From positions 806,001-870,000 of the forward strand of contig NZ_JABMEG010000001.1 in NCBI RefSeq assembly GCF_013179735.1: DNA of 64,000 nucleotides. The letters run 5' to 3'. The translations under genes were made by a program, and so were the position numbers. This document shows positions 34,588-44,049 of this stretch, piece after piece; within the stretch, counting starts at the first letter, position 1; each line of letters opens with the position of its first letter. The DNA comes from Permianibacter fluminis (GTDB taxonomy: Bacteria > Pseudomonadota > Gammaproteobacteria > Enterobacterales > Permianibacteraceae). The notes under the pieces are model-generated. The model was given only the letters and a program-made list of their open reading frames with translations, was not told the origin of the DNA and searched no databases.

Positions 34588-37500
34588 ATGTGGCTTTCCG
34601 ATACCGCGGTGCGCCGACCGGTGCTGGCCATCGTGATCAACCTGATGCTGATCACCTTCGGCATGATGGCATTCCGGTTTCTCAGTCTGCGCGAATACCC
34701 GAACGTCAATCCGCCGATCGTTTCGGTCAACACGACCTATCCTGGCGCTTCAGCGGCCATCGTCGAGACCCGGATCACCCAGATTCTGGAAGATCGCATC
34801 AGTGGTATTTCCGGCATCCGTTCGATCAGTTCGTCGAGCAGCAATGGTCGCTCCAATATCACCATCGAATTCAACAGCAATCGCGATATCGATGCGGCGG
34901 CCAACGATGTGCGTGACCGCATTTCCCGCGCCACCGGCAACTTGCCCGATGAAGTGGATCCGCCGGAGGTGTCGAAAGCCGATTCCGACGAAGACGTGAT
35001 CATCTGGTTCAATCTGCTGTCAGATTCCATGAGCACGCTGGAACTCAGCGATTACGCACGGCGCTACTTGGAAGATCGGTTCTCTTCGCTGGACGGGGTC
35101 GCCCGGGTTCGGCTTGGCGGCGGCAGTGACTATGCCATGCGCATCAACCTGAATCACGATGCGATGGCGGCGCGCCGGGTCACCATCACCGACATCGAGA
35201 ACGCGCTGCGTCGGGAAAACATTGAGCTGCCGGCCGGTGAGCTACGCTCCACCGAACGGCAACTGACTGCACGGGTACTGCGCGGTTACACCAGCGATCA
35301 ACAGTTCCGCGAGCTGGTGCTGCGCAAGGACGATGCCGGCCACCTGATCCGCCTGGGCGAAGTCGCCGAGATCTTTCTCGGCCCCGCGGAAGACAAAGTC
35401 TATTTCCGTGGTGACGGCAAGGATGTCATCGGCATTGGCATCATCAAGCAGTCCACAGCCAATACGCTGGAAGTGGCGCGCGCGGCAAAAGCCGAGTTCG
35501 CCCGTATCAAGGCCAGTCTGCCGCCAAACATGCAGATCATTCCGTCCTACGACAGTTCGGTGTTTATCGAGCAGGCGATTTCCGAGGTCTATCTGACGCT
35601 GTCGATCGCCATGGTGCTGGTGATCGGTGTCATCTATGTTTTCCTCGGTAGCTTGCGCGCGACGCTGATCCCGGCGGTGACGGTGCCGATCTCGTTGATC
35701 GGCGCCTTTGCCATTCTGTGGGCGCTTGGCTTTTCCATCAATCTGCTGACGCTACTGGCACTGGTGCTGGCTATCGGTTTGGTTGTCGATGACGCCATTG
35801 TTGTACTGGAGAATATTCACCGCCGCATCGAGCACGGTGAAAAGCCGTTGCTTGCGGCGTTCAATGGCACCCGGGAGGTGGGCTTTGCCGTCATCGCCAC
35901 CACGGCTGTGCTGATTTCGGTATTCGTGCCGATTGTTTTCCTCGAAGGTGACCTCGGCAAACTGTTCAGCGAGTTCGCGTTGACCATTGCCGGATCGGTG
36001 TTCCTCTCAGCGATTACTGCGTTGACGCTGACACCGGTCATGGGTGCCTTTTTGCTGAAGCCGGCAACAGAACACTCCGGTTTTCAGTTGCAGGTTGAGA
36101 AAGCCGTCGCGCGTGTCGAAGCCGGCTACGGCCGCATGCTGGATGAGTTGCTGCATCACAAGTTCCTGTTCATCAGCATGTTGGTGCTGGTGATGATCTG
36201 TATTGCAGGACTGTTCAAGACGCTGCCGGCAGAGCTGGCGCCAAAAGAAGACCGGGCCGGTATTTTCGTCAACGTGTTGGGACCGGAAGGTGCCACCTTT
36301 GAGCACACCGTCACCAATGTGCAGGCGGTCGAGAAAATGCTGCGCCCTTATGTCGACAGCGGCGAGTTCACTCGCTTGCTGGCACGTGCACCGGGCTTCG
36401 GTGGCAATGCCATGAACTCGGCGTTTGTGGTCATTGGCCTGTCCGACTTTGGCACCCGGCGCAATGGCTTTGTCATTCTCGATGAAGTCAACGCCAAATT
36501 GTCGGTGTTGCCGGCCGTGCGCGCCTTCGGCTCCATCCGTCAGGGTTTGGTCAGCAGTGGCGGTGGTTCACCGGTTTCGTTTGTGATCGGCGGCGACGAT
36601 TACGACGAGATGGCGCGCTGGCGTGACGTGCTGCTGGCAAAAGCCAGCGACAATCCCGGCTTTGCCAACGTGCAGGCCGACTACAAAGAAACGTTGCCGC
36701 AATTTCTGCTGACCATAGATCGCAATCGCGCCGCTGATCTGGGCGTTTCCGTGCAGGCAATCGGCACCACACTGCAGACCTTGTTGTCCGGCCGCAACAT
36801 GACCACCTTCAATCAGGGTGGCGAAGAATACGATGTGCTGGTCAAGGGCGAGGAAGCCAGCTTCCGTACCCCGGACGATCTGCGCGGCATTTATTTGCGC
36901 TCGGAAAAAACCGGCGAACTGGTTTCGCTGGCCAACGTGGTCACTGGTGTTGAGCAGGCTGGGCCCAGCACGCTGAATCGCTACAACCGGATTCGTGCCA
37001 TTACCATCACGGCTAACCTCGTGGGTGACTACACGCTGTCGCAGGCGCTCGATTTTCTGAACGGCGTGGTGCGTGATGATCTCGATAATGCGCCGCGGGT
37101 CGATTACAAAGGCGAATCGAAACGCTTCATGGAGTCGGCGGAAAGCTCACAGTTTGTTTTTCTGTTGGCGCTGCTGATCGTTTATCTGGTGCTGGCTGCG
37201 CAGTTCGAGAGCTTTGTCCATCCGTTCGTGATCATGCTGACCGTGCCGCTGGCGGTGCTCGGCGCGCTGGCCGGGCTGCAGGCATTCGGCATGACGTTGA
37301 ACATTTACTCGCAGATTGGCATCGTGATGCTGGTTGGGTTGGCTGCCAAGAACGGCATTCTCATTGTCGAGTTCGCCAATCAAATGCGCGATCAGGGCCA
37401 CGAGTTCGATCATGCCTTGCTGGAGGCCGCCAAGCGCCGACTGCGGCCCATCGTCATGACCAGTTTCACTGCCGTAATGGGTGCGATACCGCTAATTCTG

Positions 37501-37701
37501 GCCCATGGCGCCGGCTCGGAATCGCGCCAGGTGCTCGGTGTCGTGGTGTTTGGCGGGGTGTTGGTGTCAACCATTCTGACGCTGTTCGTCGTGCCGATGG
37601 CCTACAGCCTGTTGGCGCGCAACACCGGCTCGCCGGAAGCCGTGGCCCGGCAGTTGGCGGCGCTGACCCAAACCGAGGCCGGCGCCTCGCGCGAGGGCTG
37701 A
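34588..37701 (+). CDS. RND multidrug efflux transporter, inner membrane
   Basis: 1037 residues, the standard length of the AcrB/MexB/MexF-like HAE-1 family. The first transmembrane helix starts at about residue 12, then a large periplasmic loop, then helices 2-6 (LSIAMVLVIGVIYVFLGS), with LVVDDAIVVLENIHR holding the conserved proton-relay aspartates, and a second half mirrored at about 860-1000 (VGLAAKNGILIVEFANQM). It expels drugs or lipophilic compounds with proton antiport. Co-transcribed with the adaptor. A terminator follows at 37751. Confidence 0.93.
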   Translation: MWLSDTAVRRPVLAIVINLMLITFGMMAFRFLSLREYPNVNPPIVSVNTTYPGASAAIVETRITQILEDRISGISGIRSISSSSSNGRSNITIEFNSNRDIDAAANDVRDRISRATGNLPDEVDPPEVSKADSDEDVIIWFNLLSDSMSTLELSDYARRYLEDRFSSLDGVARVRLGGGSDYAMRINLNHDAMAARRVTITDIENALRRENIELPAGELRSTERQLTARVLRGYTSDQQFRELVLRKDDAGHLIRLGEVAEIFLGPAEDKVYFRGDGKDVIGIGIIKQSTANTLEVARAAKAEFARIKASLPPNMQIIPSYDSSVFIEQAISEVYLTLSIAMVLVIGVIYVFLGSLRATLIPAVTVPISLIGAFAILWALGFSINLLTLLALVLAIGLVVDDAIVVLENIHRRIEHGEKPLLAAFNGTREVGFAVIATTAVLISVFVPIVFLEGDLGKLFSEFALTIAGSVFLSAITALTLTPVMGAFLLKPATEHSGFQLQVEKAVARVEAGYGRMLDELLHHKFLFISMLVLVMICIAGLFKTLPAELAPKEDRAGIFVNVLGPEGATFEHTVTNVQAVEKMLRPYVDSGEFTRLLARAPGFGGNAMNSAFVVIGLSDFGTRRNGFVILDEVNAKLSVLPAVRAFGSIRQGLVSSGGGSPVSFVIGGDDYDEMARWRDVLLAKASDNPGFANVQADYKETLPQFLLTIDRNRAADLGVSVQAIGTTLQTLLSGRNMTTFNQGGEEYDVLVKGEEASFRTPDDLRGIYLRSEKTGELVSLANVVTGVEQAGPSTLNRYNRIRAITITANLVGDYTLSQALDFLNGVVRDDLDNAPRVDYKGESKRFMESAESSQFVFLLALLIVYLVLAAQFESFVHPFVIMLTVPLAVLGALAGLQAFGMTLNIYSQIGIVMLVGLAAKNGILIVEFANQMRDQGHEFDHALLEAAKRRLRPIVMTSFTAVMGAIPLILAHGAGSESRQVLGVVVFGGVLVSTILTLFVVPMAYSLLARNTGSPEAVARQLAALTQTEAGASREG

Positions 37702-37750
37702 TCGGCAACCGCAATGCCTGCCAGTGCAGCGTTGCGCTGGGGTCCGTAGC

Positions 37751-37786
37751 ACAAACAAAAAGGCGCAAACGCGCCTTTTTGTTTGT
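37751..37786. terminator. Strong terminator after the RND operon
   Basis: ACAAACAAAAAGGCGC and GCGCCTTTTTGTTTGT pair around AAAC. It isolates the RND operon from the next one. Confidence 0.92.
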
Positions 37787-37800
37787 CCCGAATTTGCAAC

Positions 37801-37825
37801 GGTTATGGCCCCGGCTGCCATAACC
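37801..37825. promoter_or_regulatory. Inverted repeat upstream of the borosin operon
   Basis: GGTTATGGC and GCCATAACC form 9-bp arms around a 7-nt spacer. It lies after the RND terminator and about 78 nt before the methyltransferase start, where an operator or leader hairpin would be. No regulator is known. Confidence 0.4.
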
Positions 37826-37902
37826 AGACGACGGTGCTTGATTCCCCAAGTCGCATGCGGCAAGGTAGCCGCTCACAAAATCCAACAAAATCAGGCAACA
37901 CC

Positions 37903-38718
37903 GTGGTGGAAAAGCAGGGCTCGCTGGTCATTGTCGGCACCGGTATCAACACACTCGCCCATTGCAGCATTGAAGCGCGCGCCTATATCGAGCAAGCAGA
38001 AAAGCTGATTGTCCACGTCCCCGATCCGCTCGGTATGTCCTGGTTGCGAGAGCTGCATCCGGAGCTTATCGACCTGCAAGCCTGCTATGGCCAAAGCGAG
38101 AATCGTGCTGATGCCTACGAGCTGATGACGCGCACAATTACTGAGGCTGTTGTTGCTGGTCATCAAACCGTCGCTGTGTTCTATGGGCACCCAGGTGTTT
38201 TTGTGCAACCGTCGCACGAAGCCATCCGCCGCTTACGAGCGCAAGGGTTTCATGCCCAGATGCTGCCTGGAATCTCGGCGGAAGATTGCTTGTTTGCCGA
38301 TCTAGGTATCGATCCCGGCCGGATTGGCTGCACGCAGCATGAAGCGAGCAGCTTCCTATTTCACCAACTGCCCATCGATCCCTCTACCCATTTGATCCTG
38401 TGGCAAATCGGCGTGTTGGGTGACCATACACTGCAACGACTGACGCCAGCCGCTCAGGCGCTGAGAGTGTTGTCACTGAAGCTGCAACAGCATTACCCAG
38501 CCAATCATCAAGTGGTGATTTATGAGGCGCCGGTTTTAACCATTGGTACAGCTCGAATGGACCGTCTTGCACTATCAGATCTGTCCGGCGCGCAGTTGAC
38601 GCCAGCATCGACACTCTTTGTTCCTGCCTGTGTTCAGGCACTGCCCGATACAGATGTTATCAAGGCAATGTCGCTGACACAGCACGAAGTCTTTTCCCCC
38701 GTCAGTACAATTAAATAG
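37903..38718 (+). CDS. Split-borosin alpha-N-methyltransferase (tetrapyrrole methylase fold)
   Basis: 271 residues from GTG 37903 (GTG 37906 is possible). It begins EKQGSLVIVGTGIN, the SAM-binding start of the tetrapyrrole methylase family. Key borosin features follow: LQACYGQSENRADAYELM, with Y62, R68 and Y72 spaced (6, then 4) as the catalytic tyrosine-arginine-tyrosine of fungal OphMA; then VFYGHPGVF, MLPGISAEDCLFADLGIDPG and EASSFLFHQLPIDPSTHLILWQIGVLGDHTL, which read like Shewanella SonM. Such enzymes N-methylate backbone amides of a ribosomal peptide. The fold is also that of CobA/CysG, but no cobalamin or sirohaem genes adjoin. The precursor gene starts 12 nt later. Confidence 0.85.
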   Translation: MVEKQGSLVIVGTGINTLAHCSIEARAYIEQAEKLIVHVPDPLGMSWLRELHPELIDLQACYGQSENRADAYELMTRTITEAVVAGHQTVAVFYGHPGVFVQPSHEAIRRLRAQGFHAQMLPGISAEDCLFADLGIDPGRIGCTQHEASSFLFHQLPIDPSTHLILWQIGVLGDHTLQRLTPAAQALRVLSLKLQQHYPANHQVVIYEAPVLTIGTARMDRLALSDLSGAQLTPASTLFVPACVQALPDTDVIKAMSLTQHEVFSPVSTIK

Positions 38719-38730
38719 AAGGAGCTTGTG

Positions 38731-38949
38731 ATGTCCGCTGAAAATCTCAAAAAATTTCTGATGAATATGGCGCAGGACCCGAAGCTGCGGGCGCGCTATT
38801 TGGCCTCGCCCAAAAAAACCATGACTGAACAGGGTGTGTCGAAGAACCATCAAAACATGATCTTGAGCGGTGACTCTCATGGCATAACCCGCGAATTGGG
38901 AGGAAAGGACACCGTCTGCATCACCCATATTAACGGATATAAAAAGTAG
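38731..38949 (+). CDS. Putative borosin precursor peptide
   Basis: 72 residues from ATG 38731, with AAGGAG six nt upstream (an adjoining GTG at 38728 is less well placed). Residues 1-48 read as a helical leader: [19 protein letters not shown], a [12 protein letters not shown] turn, then HQNMILSGD, the same shape as the borosin-binding domain of Shewanella SonA. The tail [16 protein letters not shown] is a candidate core; VCITHINGY lines up with the LVISHGNGD end of SonA. I infer backbone methylation near V62 and I64 by that alignment. It lies between the methyltransferase and a sensor kinase in one transcription unit. Confidence 0.8.
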   Translation: MSAENLKKFLMNMAQDPKLRARYLASPKKTMTEQGVSKNHQNMILSGDSHGITRELGGKDTVCITHINGYKK

Positions 38950-38959
38950 GATTTTTTCA

Positions 38960-40870
38960 ATGCTTCGTTCCTCTGCCTTCCTCCTCTTGACCGTCACAAG
39001 TGTCCTTTGTGTCGTGCATGCAGGTGAGGAAAACTCATCAGATACCTTCCTTCAGGCAGAGGGACGCTCCTGCTTGCAGGCGCAGACTGATTCAGGAACG
39101 AAAGGCATAGAAGAATACATTCGCGACGTCAACGTCTGCGTTGCAGAGAATCGTTATGATGTCGCACTCTCTTTTGCCGCACGTGCAAGAAAAATTGCAG
39201 CAGAAAGTCATAATCGTGATGACCACATGCGAGCGCTTGTCGCGGAAGCATCAGTACTGACTGTAATGGAATTGGTGCCAGAATCTTTGGAGCGCTATCG
39301 GGAAGCAATTTCCCTTTGGCAGGAAGGTGACCGGCGCGCCCATCTGATTGTCGCGTTAAACAATGCTGCTGATGCCTTACTTAAACTGAATCAGGTGAAT
39401 GACGCCGAGCGTTACGCGGTCGACGCCAATAAACAAGCGCAGGGGCTAAAGGACGAGCTACTACTAGCCAGTACACTTGGTACCTTGGCTGATGTAAAAA
39501 CCAGACTTCGTGACTATGAAGCTGCAAAGCTGGCAATCGATCAGTGTCTAAAAATTGCGGAACAATATGATTCCAGACTGCACCTGATATATGGCAACAA
39601 GATGCTGGCTGAATGGTATTTTGCCAAAGGTGAATTTCCAGCGGCACTCGCAGCATCCGATAAAGCGATCAATTTGTCAGTTAACCGAGGCATGAAATTT
39701 ACGTTGCCAGGGCTGTATTTGCTCCGCGCGAATATTCTAAATCGCTTGGGAAGAGCCAAGGAAGCTGAACAGTCGGTGGATCTGGGAATCGAAGAGGCGG
39801 CCGTAAGCGGACAGCTAAAAACGGCACATGACTTGTGGGATTTTGCTCGCGCCAATCGCACCAAGCGAGGTGATTTACTGGGCGCGCTGAATGCCTACGA
39901 GCACCTTAATTCCTTGGCCGACGCTATATACGACCAGCGTTTGGCAAATACTCTGGCATTTGAACGAGTCATGCATGAGTTGGCAGAGAAGGAAGCCGAG
40001 ATCGGCAAACTCAAACAGCAGAACGAATTCGAGCAGTCCAGTACAGAACGCGCGAAAGCCGAGCGTACTGCTGCCATTGCCATCAGTCTTTTCGTATTGG
40101 CAGTTTTTGTGCTCGGCTACAGTCGTTGGATGCACCGTCGTGACCTCAAACGGGCGGAAGCGGCAAACGAAGAGTTAAAGCGACTGAACCAGCTGAAGGA
40201 TCAATTTCTCGCCAATACCTCGCATGAGCTGCGGACGCCCTTGAACGGCATTATTGGCCTGTCCGATGTCTTGCTGGTTGAGGAAGAAAAGAATCTGTCC
40301 GGTGAAGCACGCGAACACCTGGCGATGATCCGCGATTGTGGCAACCAGTTGTCGCAGCTGGTGGATGACATTCTGGATTTCTCCCGTCTGCGTGCCGACA
40401 AGCTGACACTGAATCGCAAGCCGTTGATGATGGCGGCGGCGGCGCGCGATGTGGTGCAGCTTTTACGACCAATGGCATCGAGCAAGGGTTTGATTTTGCA
40501 CAGCGCCATTCCGGATGATTTGCCGCTGGTGCTGGCTGATGAAGACCGGGTCAAGCAGATTCTGCACAACCTGATTGGCAATTCGCTCAAGTTCACTGAA
40601 ATCGGAACCGTCATTGTCAATGCCGAGCGCACTGACGGCATGGTGACCATCCGGGTCAAGGACACCGGCATCGGCATTCCGCCGGATCGCCTGAGCCGCA
40701 TTTTTGAGCCGTTTGAACAAGTCGATGGCAGCAGTGGTCGGCGTTACGGTGGCGCCGGTCTGGGTTTGTCAATTGCCCGGCAACTAGTCGAAGCGCACGG
40801 CGGCATGCTGACGGTGGAGTCGGAGTATCAGAAAGGTTCGACCTTCAGCTTTAGCTTGCCAGTTGCGTGA
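38960..40870 (+). CDS. TPR-containing sensor histidine kinase in the borosin operon
   Basis: 636 residues, starting 10 nt after the precursor stop. A signal peptide (about 1-21) is followed by TPR-like helical repeats (about 55-330; for example [21 protein letters not shown] and [17 protein letters not shown]). A coiled coil (about 335-370) leads to one membrane segment (about 371-390), then a HisKA domain with [10 protein letters not shown] (phospho-acceptor H422) and an HATPase domain with the N box [17 protein letters not shown] and GGAGLGLSI. There is no receiver domain and no partner response regulator nearby. The sensor half is AT-richer than the kinase half, which suggests a mosaic gene. 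Confidence 0.88.
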   Translation: MLRSSAFLLLTVTSVLCVVHAGEENSSDTFLQAEGRSCLQAQTDSGTKGIEEYIRDVNVCVAENRYDVALSFAARARKIAAESHNRDDHMRALVAEASVLTVMELVPESLERYREAISLWQEGDRRAHLIVALNNAADALLKLNQVNDAERYAVDANKQAQGLKDELLLASTLGTLADVKTRLRDYEAAKLAIDQCLKIAEQYDSRLHLIYGNKMLAEWYFAKGEFPAALAASDKAINLSVNRGMKFTLPGLYLLRANILNRLGRAKEAEQSVDLGIEEAAVSGQLKTAHDLWDFARANRTKRGDLLGALNAYEHLNSLADAIYDQRLANTLAFERVMHELAEKEAEIGKLKQQNEFEQSSTERAKAERTAAIAISLFVLAVFVLGYSRWMHRRDLKRAEAANEELKRLNQLKDQFLANTSHELRTPLNGIIGLSDVLLVEEEKNLSGEAREHLAMIRDCGNQLSQLVDDILDFSRLRADKLTLNRKPLMMAAAARDVVQLLRPMASSKGLILHSAIPDDLPLVLADEDRVKQILHNLIGNSLKFTEIGTVIVNAERTDGMVTIRVKDTGIGIPPDRLSRIFEPFEQVDGSSGRRYGGAGLGLSIARQLVEAHGGMLTVESEYQKGSTFSFSLPVA

Positions 40871-40942
40871 GCGCGCTACTCGTCGCCGTATTTCGGTTTC
40901 AGTAATCGCGTCTGAAGCACTTCTGACTTCCTCAATGCTTTG

Positions 40943-43780
40943 TTAACTCAACAAGCCGGCCGCGCGGTTGAGCTGTTCTTCAATTTGCAGTTTGTAGCGG
41001 ACGAACAACGCGGTTGAGGCATTGTCTGGCAGACGGTTCAAGGTCAGATCGGTAACGTAGATCGGATAGCGACCAAGTGTGCGGCGCTGATGCAGGATGT
41101 CGCGCGCTACGACTTCCAGAAACCGGTCGCCTTGAACCAGCGCCGAATAATCCTGACCCGCGCACTGCAATTCCAGATCCTGCAAATCATGTTGTTCGAT
41201 ACGGGCGCTGGCGGTAACGGCAAAGAACTGCTGTTGATGCAGCGCTTGCGGCAAGGCATGCCGGCGCAGCCAGGCCGGCTCGCCATCACGGGCCGGCATC
41301 AGCTCAAACAATTCCGGTTCCGGCAAGGTTGCCAAACCTTTTACTGCCTGTTGCCGTTCGGCCACGGCGATCAAGAACAGATACCAGGGCTTCAGCAGCA
41401 ACTCGACCGTGCTGAATGGTTGCTGCGCCACGGCCAGCGCATCGGCTTCATCGAGCAGATAGACATCGACCCGATCGGTTTCGGCGCGGAAGAAAATCTG
41501 CACGGCACCCTGTCGGCGCTGGCCGTAGATCAGGTGCAAGGGCACATCGCTAATGGCTTGCGGTTCGAACAGTAGTTCGCAGGCAGGCGGCAATGGCTGC
41601 TCCAGTTCGCGCAGCAGCGCGGCAAAATCGGCGCAATCAATGACGTCAATTTTCTCGTCACCGAGCCGGAATTGCCGGTAGCCCTGGCCGAGCCGCAACA
41701 CATAGCGAATCGGCGCCGTTTGCGCGGCGCGCCGAATCGGACCGCAGAATTGATCGATGACTTCGGTGACCCGGCGCGCGATCGAGTCGGCGCGATGCAC
41801 GCAAAAGCAGTGCACAGTGATGACCGGGGTCAGGATCTGGCTGCCAATGCGTTGATGCAATGCCAGCAATAGTTGCGGCAATGCCTCGCCCTCGCTGAAC
41901 GATTCAATCTGCACCTCGCCCCAGCTGTTGAGCCAGATCAGATCAATGCTTTGCACCAGCTGCTCGCGTAGCGACCCATAAGCCAGCGCGTCGGTGTGGC
42001 TGCTGACCAGTTGCAAGCCTTGTTTGGTACGTTCGGCCATCGGGTCGATGCCGAGATTGACGAACACGGCGGCCCGGCGCAGTTCAGCATTGGCGCGCAG
42101 ATCCTGATCATCCGGTGGCGGCAGCGGCTGCGGTAGCAGCTCCAGCAGTGCGCGCGCCAATGCCTCCATTTCCGGTAAGCGAAGTCCGGTATCGCCGGTA
42201 ATCAGCGCCAGCCGCGTGCGGCGCGTCAGCAAGCCGTTGACTTCCGCCCAGGCCAGCAACTCCAGGACATGATGGCTGCGCTTCAGTAGCGGTGCCGATG
42301 TCGCACTGACCTGATCATGGCGGCCGCGCAGCAAACTGAATTGATAGGGGCTTTCCGCGCGCAGTGTCAACGCGGGTTCCTGCAGATCCGGTGCGATGCC
42401 GATATCGAGCCGCTCGATTTTGCCGGCGCGTTTTTCCAGCATGGCAAACAGTTTGCGCCCGAGTACGGTGAGCTCGTCCTGACGGCTGCGGGCGAGCTCG
42501 CTGTCTTGCCGCGCATAGGCCGACAAGGCGCGAAAGCTGGCGATCAACTCCTGCACCAGTTGCTTGCGCTCTTCCTGCACCCGTTCGAGTTTCCATTGCC
42601 GGCGCTGATCCAGCTCTTGCAAGCGCGGCCGTGACCAACCCCATTCCTGAATGCGCCGTTGCAGCAGCGGCCGCCGCCAATCCGGATGGGTCACGGCTTG
42701 CGACAATTTCTCGCCGGTCTTCAAATAGAAACAGCGCCGGATCAGATCCAGCCGGTCAAGCCGGCCCTGTCGCAACAAATGATCCTCGACGGCCTGATAG
42801 ATCAGAAGATACGGATCGATATCGTCGTGGCCAAGTTGATTCCGATAAACCTTCTGTTTGAACTGCAGGGACAGTGGTGGCGGTGGCGGCTGTTGAGCGT
42901 AGGCTTCCATCAGCGCCAGCTTCAGCACCGACTTGTACGGAGAATCGATCGCCTTGTTCAGTTGCCAGAGCGCGCCGGAAAAAAATTCCGCGGCCGGAAT
43001 CCGATCGACGTTGCCAAAATCGACCACATCGCTGGCCCGGACATAACGGTGGCTGAGCAGGCGCGCGGCGTACGCATCATATTGATCATGCTGCTCCGGA
43101 GGTACCAGCCACCACAGCGGCAAGCGCCCGGCCAGCAGCAATGCACTGCGATAAAATTCGTCCAGCAGCAACAGGTGTTGGGTGCTACCGCTGTGCTCGC
43201 TGCCGAGTGGACCGAATTCGCCGCGGCGGGCGGCGTTGGCCGTCATCGGATACACGTGCAGCGAAACGCCTTCCCGCTGCGCGTAGCTGGTAATGCGGCG
43301 GGCTTTTTCGACCAGTCTGGCAATGCCCTCGCTCGACAGATCGTCGCGGTGGATCAACCACACATCCAGATCGCTGTCGCCGCTGTGGCCTACCGTGCCG
43401 GTCGAGCCCATCAGATACAGCGCGTGCAAATCGCGTTTCAGACTGGCGCGTTTCTCGTAATGAAAACCGCGCGCGACCCGGCGGGCCGCCTGCAAGGTGG
43501 TTTGTCCCGGCGTGTAATCGGAAATGCTGCACGGCACGTCCATGTCGAGCCAGCCCGGCAGCAAGGCATGGTTGACGTGAAACAGCAGCGGCAACAAATC
43601 GATCAGCTCCCGTTCCCGCTCGCGCGCCGACAGCCGCAAACGTTCCAGCCGTTCGCGGTTCAGTTGCAGAAAGCGCTTGCGGGTTTGCAGCAGCTGTTTG
43701 CGGTCGAGCCCGGCATCGCGATCGATGTCGGCATCGGCAAAACCGTCGCTGGCGCTCGGTGACAGGGAGGGGCGGGTCAT
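40943..43780 (-). CDS. cyaA: Adenylate cyclase, class I
   Basis: 945 residues. The N-terminal catalytic region has the nucleotidyltransferase signature LYLMGSTGTVGHSGDSDLDV (G125, S126, D135, D137, D139), typical of enterobacterial-type class I cyclases that make cAMP from ATP. The remaining 600 residues form the regulatory C-terminal half. Convergent with the kinase gene at 40870, and divergent from algZ. The cAMP made could feed the cNMP-EAL protein at 25996. Confidence 0.95.
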   Translation of the reverse strand: MTRPSLSPSASDGFADADIDRDAGLDRKQLLQTRKRFLQLNRERLERLRLSARERERELIDLLPLLFHVNHALLPGWLDMDVPCSISDYTPGQTTLQAARRVARGFHYEKRASLKRDLHALYLMGSTGTVGHSGDSDLDVWLIHRDDLSSEGIARLVEKARRITSYAQREGVSLHVYPMTANAARRGEFGPLGSEHSGSTQHLLLLDEFYRSALLLAGRLPLWWLVPPEQHDQYDAYAARLLSHRYVRASDVVDFGNVDRIPAAEFFSGALWQLNKAIDSPYKSVLKLALMEAYAQQPPPPPLSLQFKQKVYRNQLGHDDIDPYLLIYQAVEDHLLRQGRLDRLDLIRRCFYLKTGEKLSQAVTHPDWRRPLLQRRIQEWGWSRPRLQELDQRRQWKLERVQEERKQLVQELIASFRALSAYARQDSELARSRQDELTVLGRKLFAMLEKRAGKIERLDIGIAPDLQEPALTLRAESPYQFSLLRGRHDQVSATSAPLLKRSHHVLELLAWAEVNGLLTRRTRLALITGDTGLRLPEMEALARALLELLPQPLPPPDDQDLRANAELRRAAVFVNLGIDPMAERTKQGLQLVSSHTDALAYGSLREQLVQSIDLIWLNSWGEVQIESFSEGEALPQLLLALHQRIGSQILTPVITVHCFCVHRADSIARRVTEVIDQFCGPIRRAAQTAPIRYVLRLGQGYRQFRLGDEKIDVIDCADFAALLRELEQPLPPACELLFEPQAISDVPLHLIYGQRRQGAVQIFFRAETDRVDVYLLDEADALAVAQQPFSTVELLLKPWYLFLIAVAERQQAVKGLATLPEPELFELMPARDGEPAWLRRHALPQALHQQQFFAVTASARIEQHDLQDLELQCAGQDYSALVQGDRFLEVVARDILHQRRTLGRYPIYVTDLTLNRLPDNASTALFVRYKLQIEEQLNRAAGLLS

Positions 43781-44049
43781 GCACTGCAGTGTAGTGCAGC
43801 GATGTCCGGTGTCGGGATCTCAGCCAACGTCAGTTCCTTCGTGTCCGTCCTGCGGCCACCACCCTTTGTCAGGTTGCCGACACCACTGCGATGTCCGACG
43901 CTTGCCAAGCCGGCGCCCGGCCCTGACACTGCCAGCGGTTCGGGCCCGGCCTTTCCAGCCTGAACGCCAGCCCGGATGCCAGCCAGCTGTGCGCAGCGGT
44001 AACCGTCAACCCGAACAAGAGCCGACCGACCCATGCGGATCGCCAACCC

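Noticed and set aside
37903-38718. Cobalamin or sirohaem methyltransferase (CobA/CysG type)
   Set aside because: The fold is shared, but the tyrosine-arginine-tyrosine spacing, the tight linkage to a 72-residue peptide and the absence of tetrapyrrole-specific neighbours favour the borosin reading.
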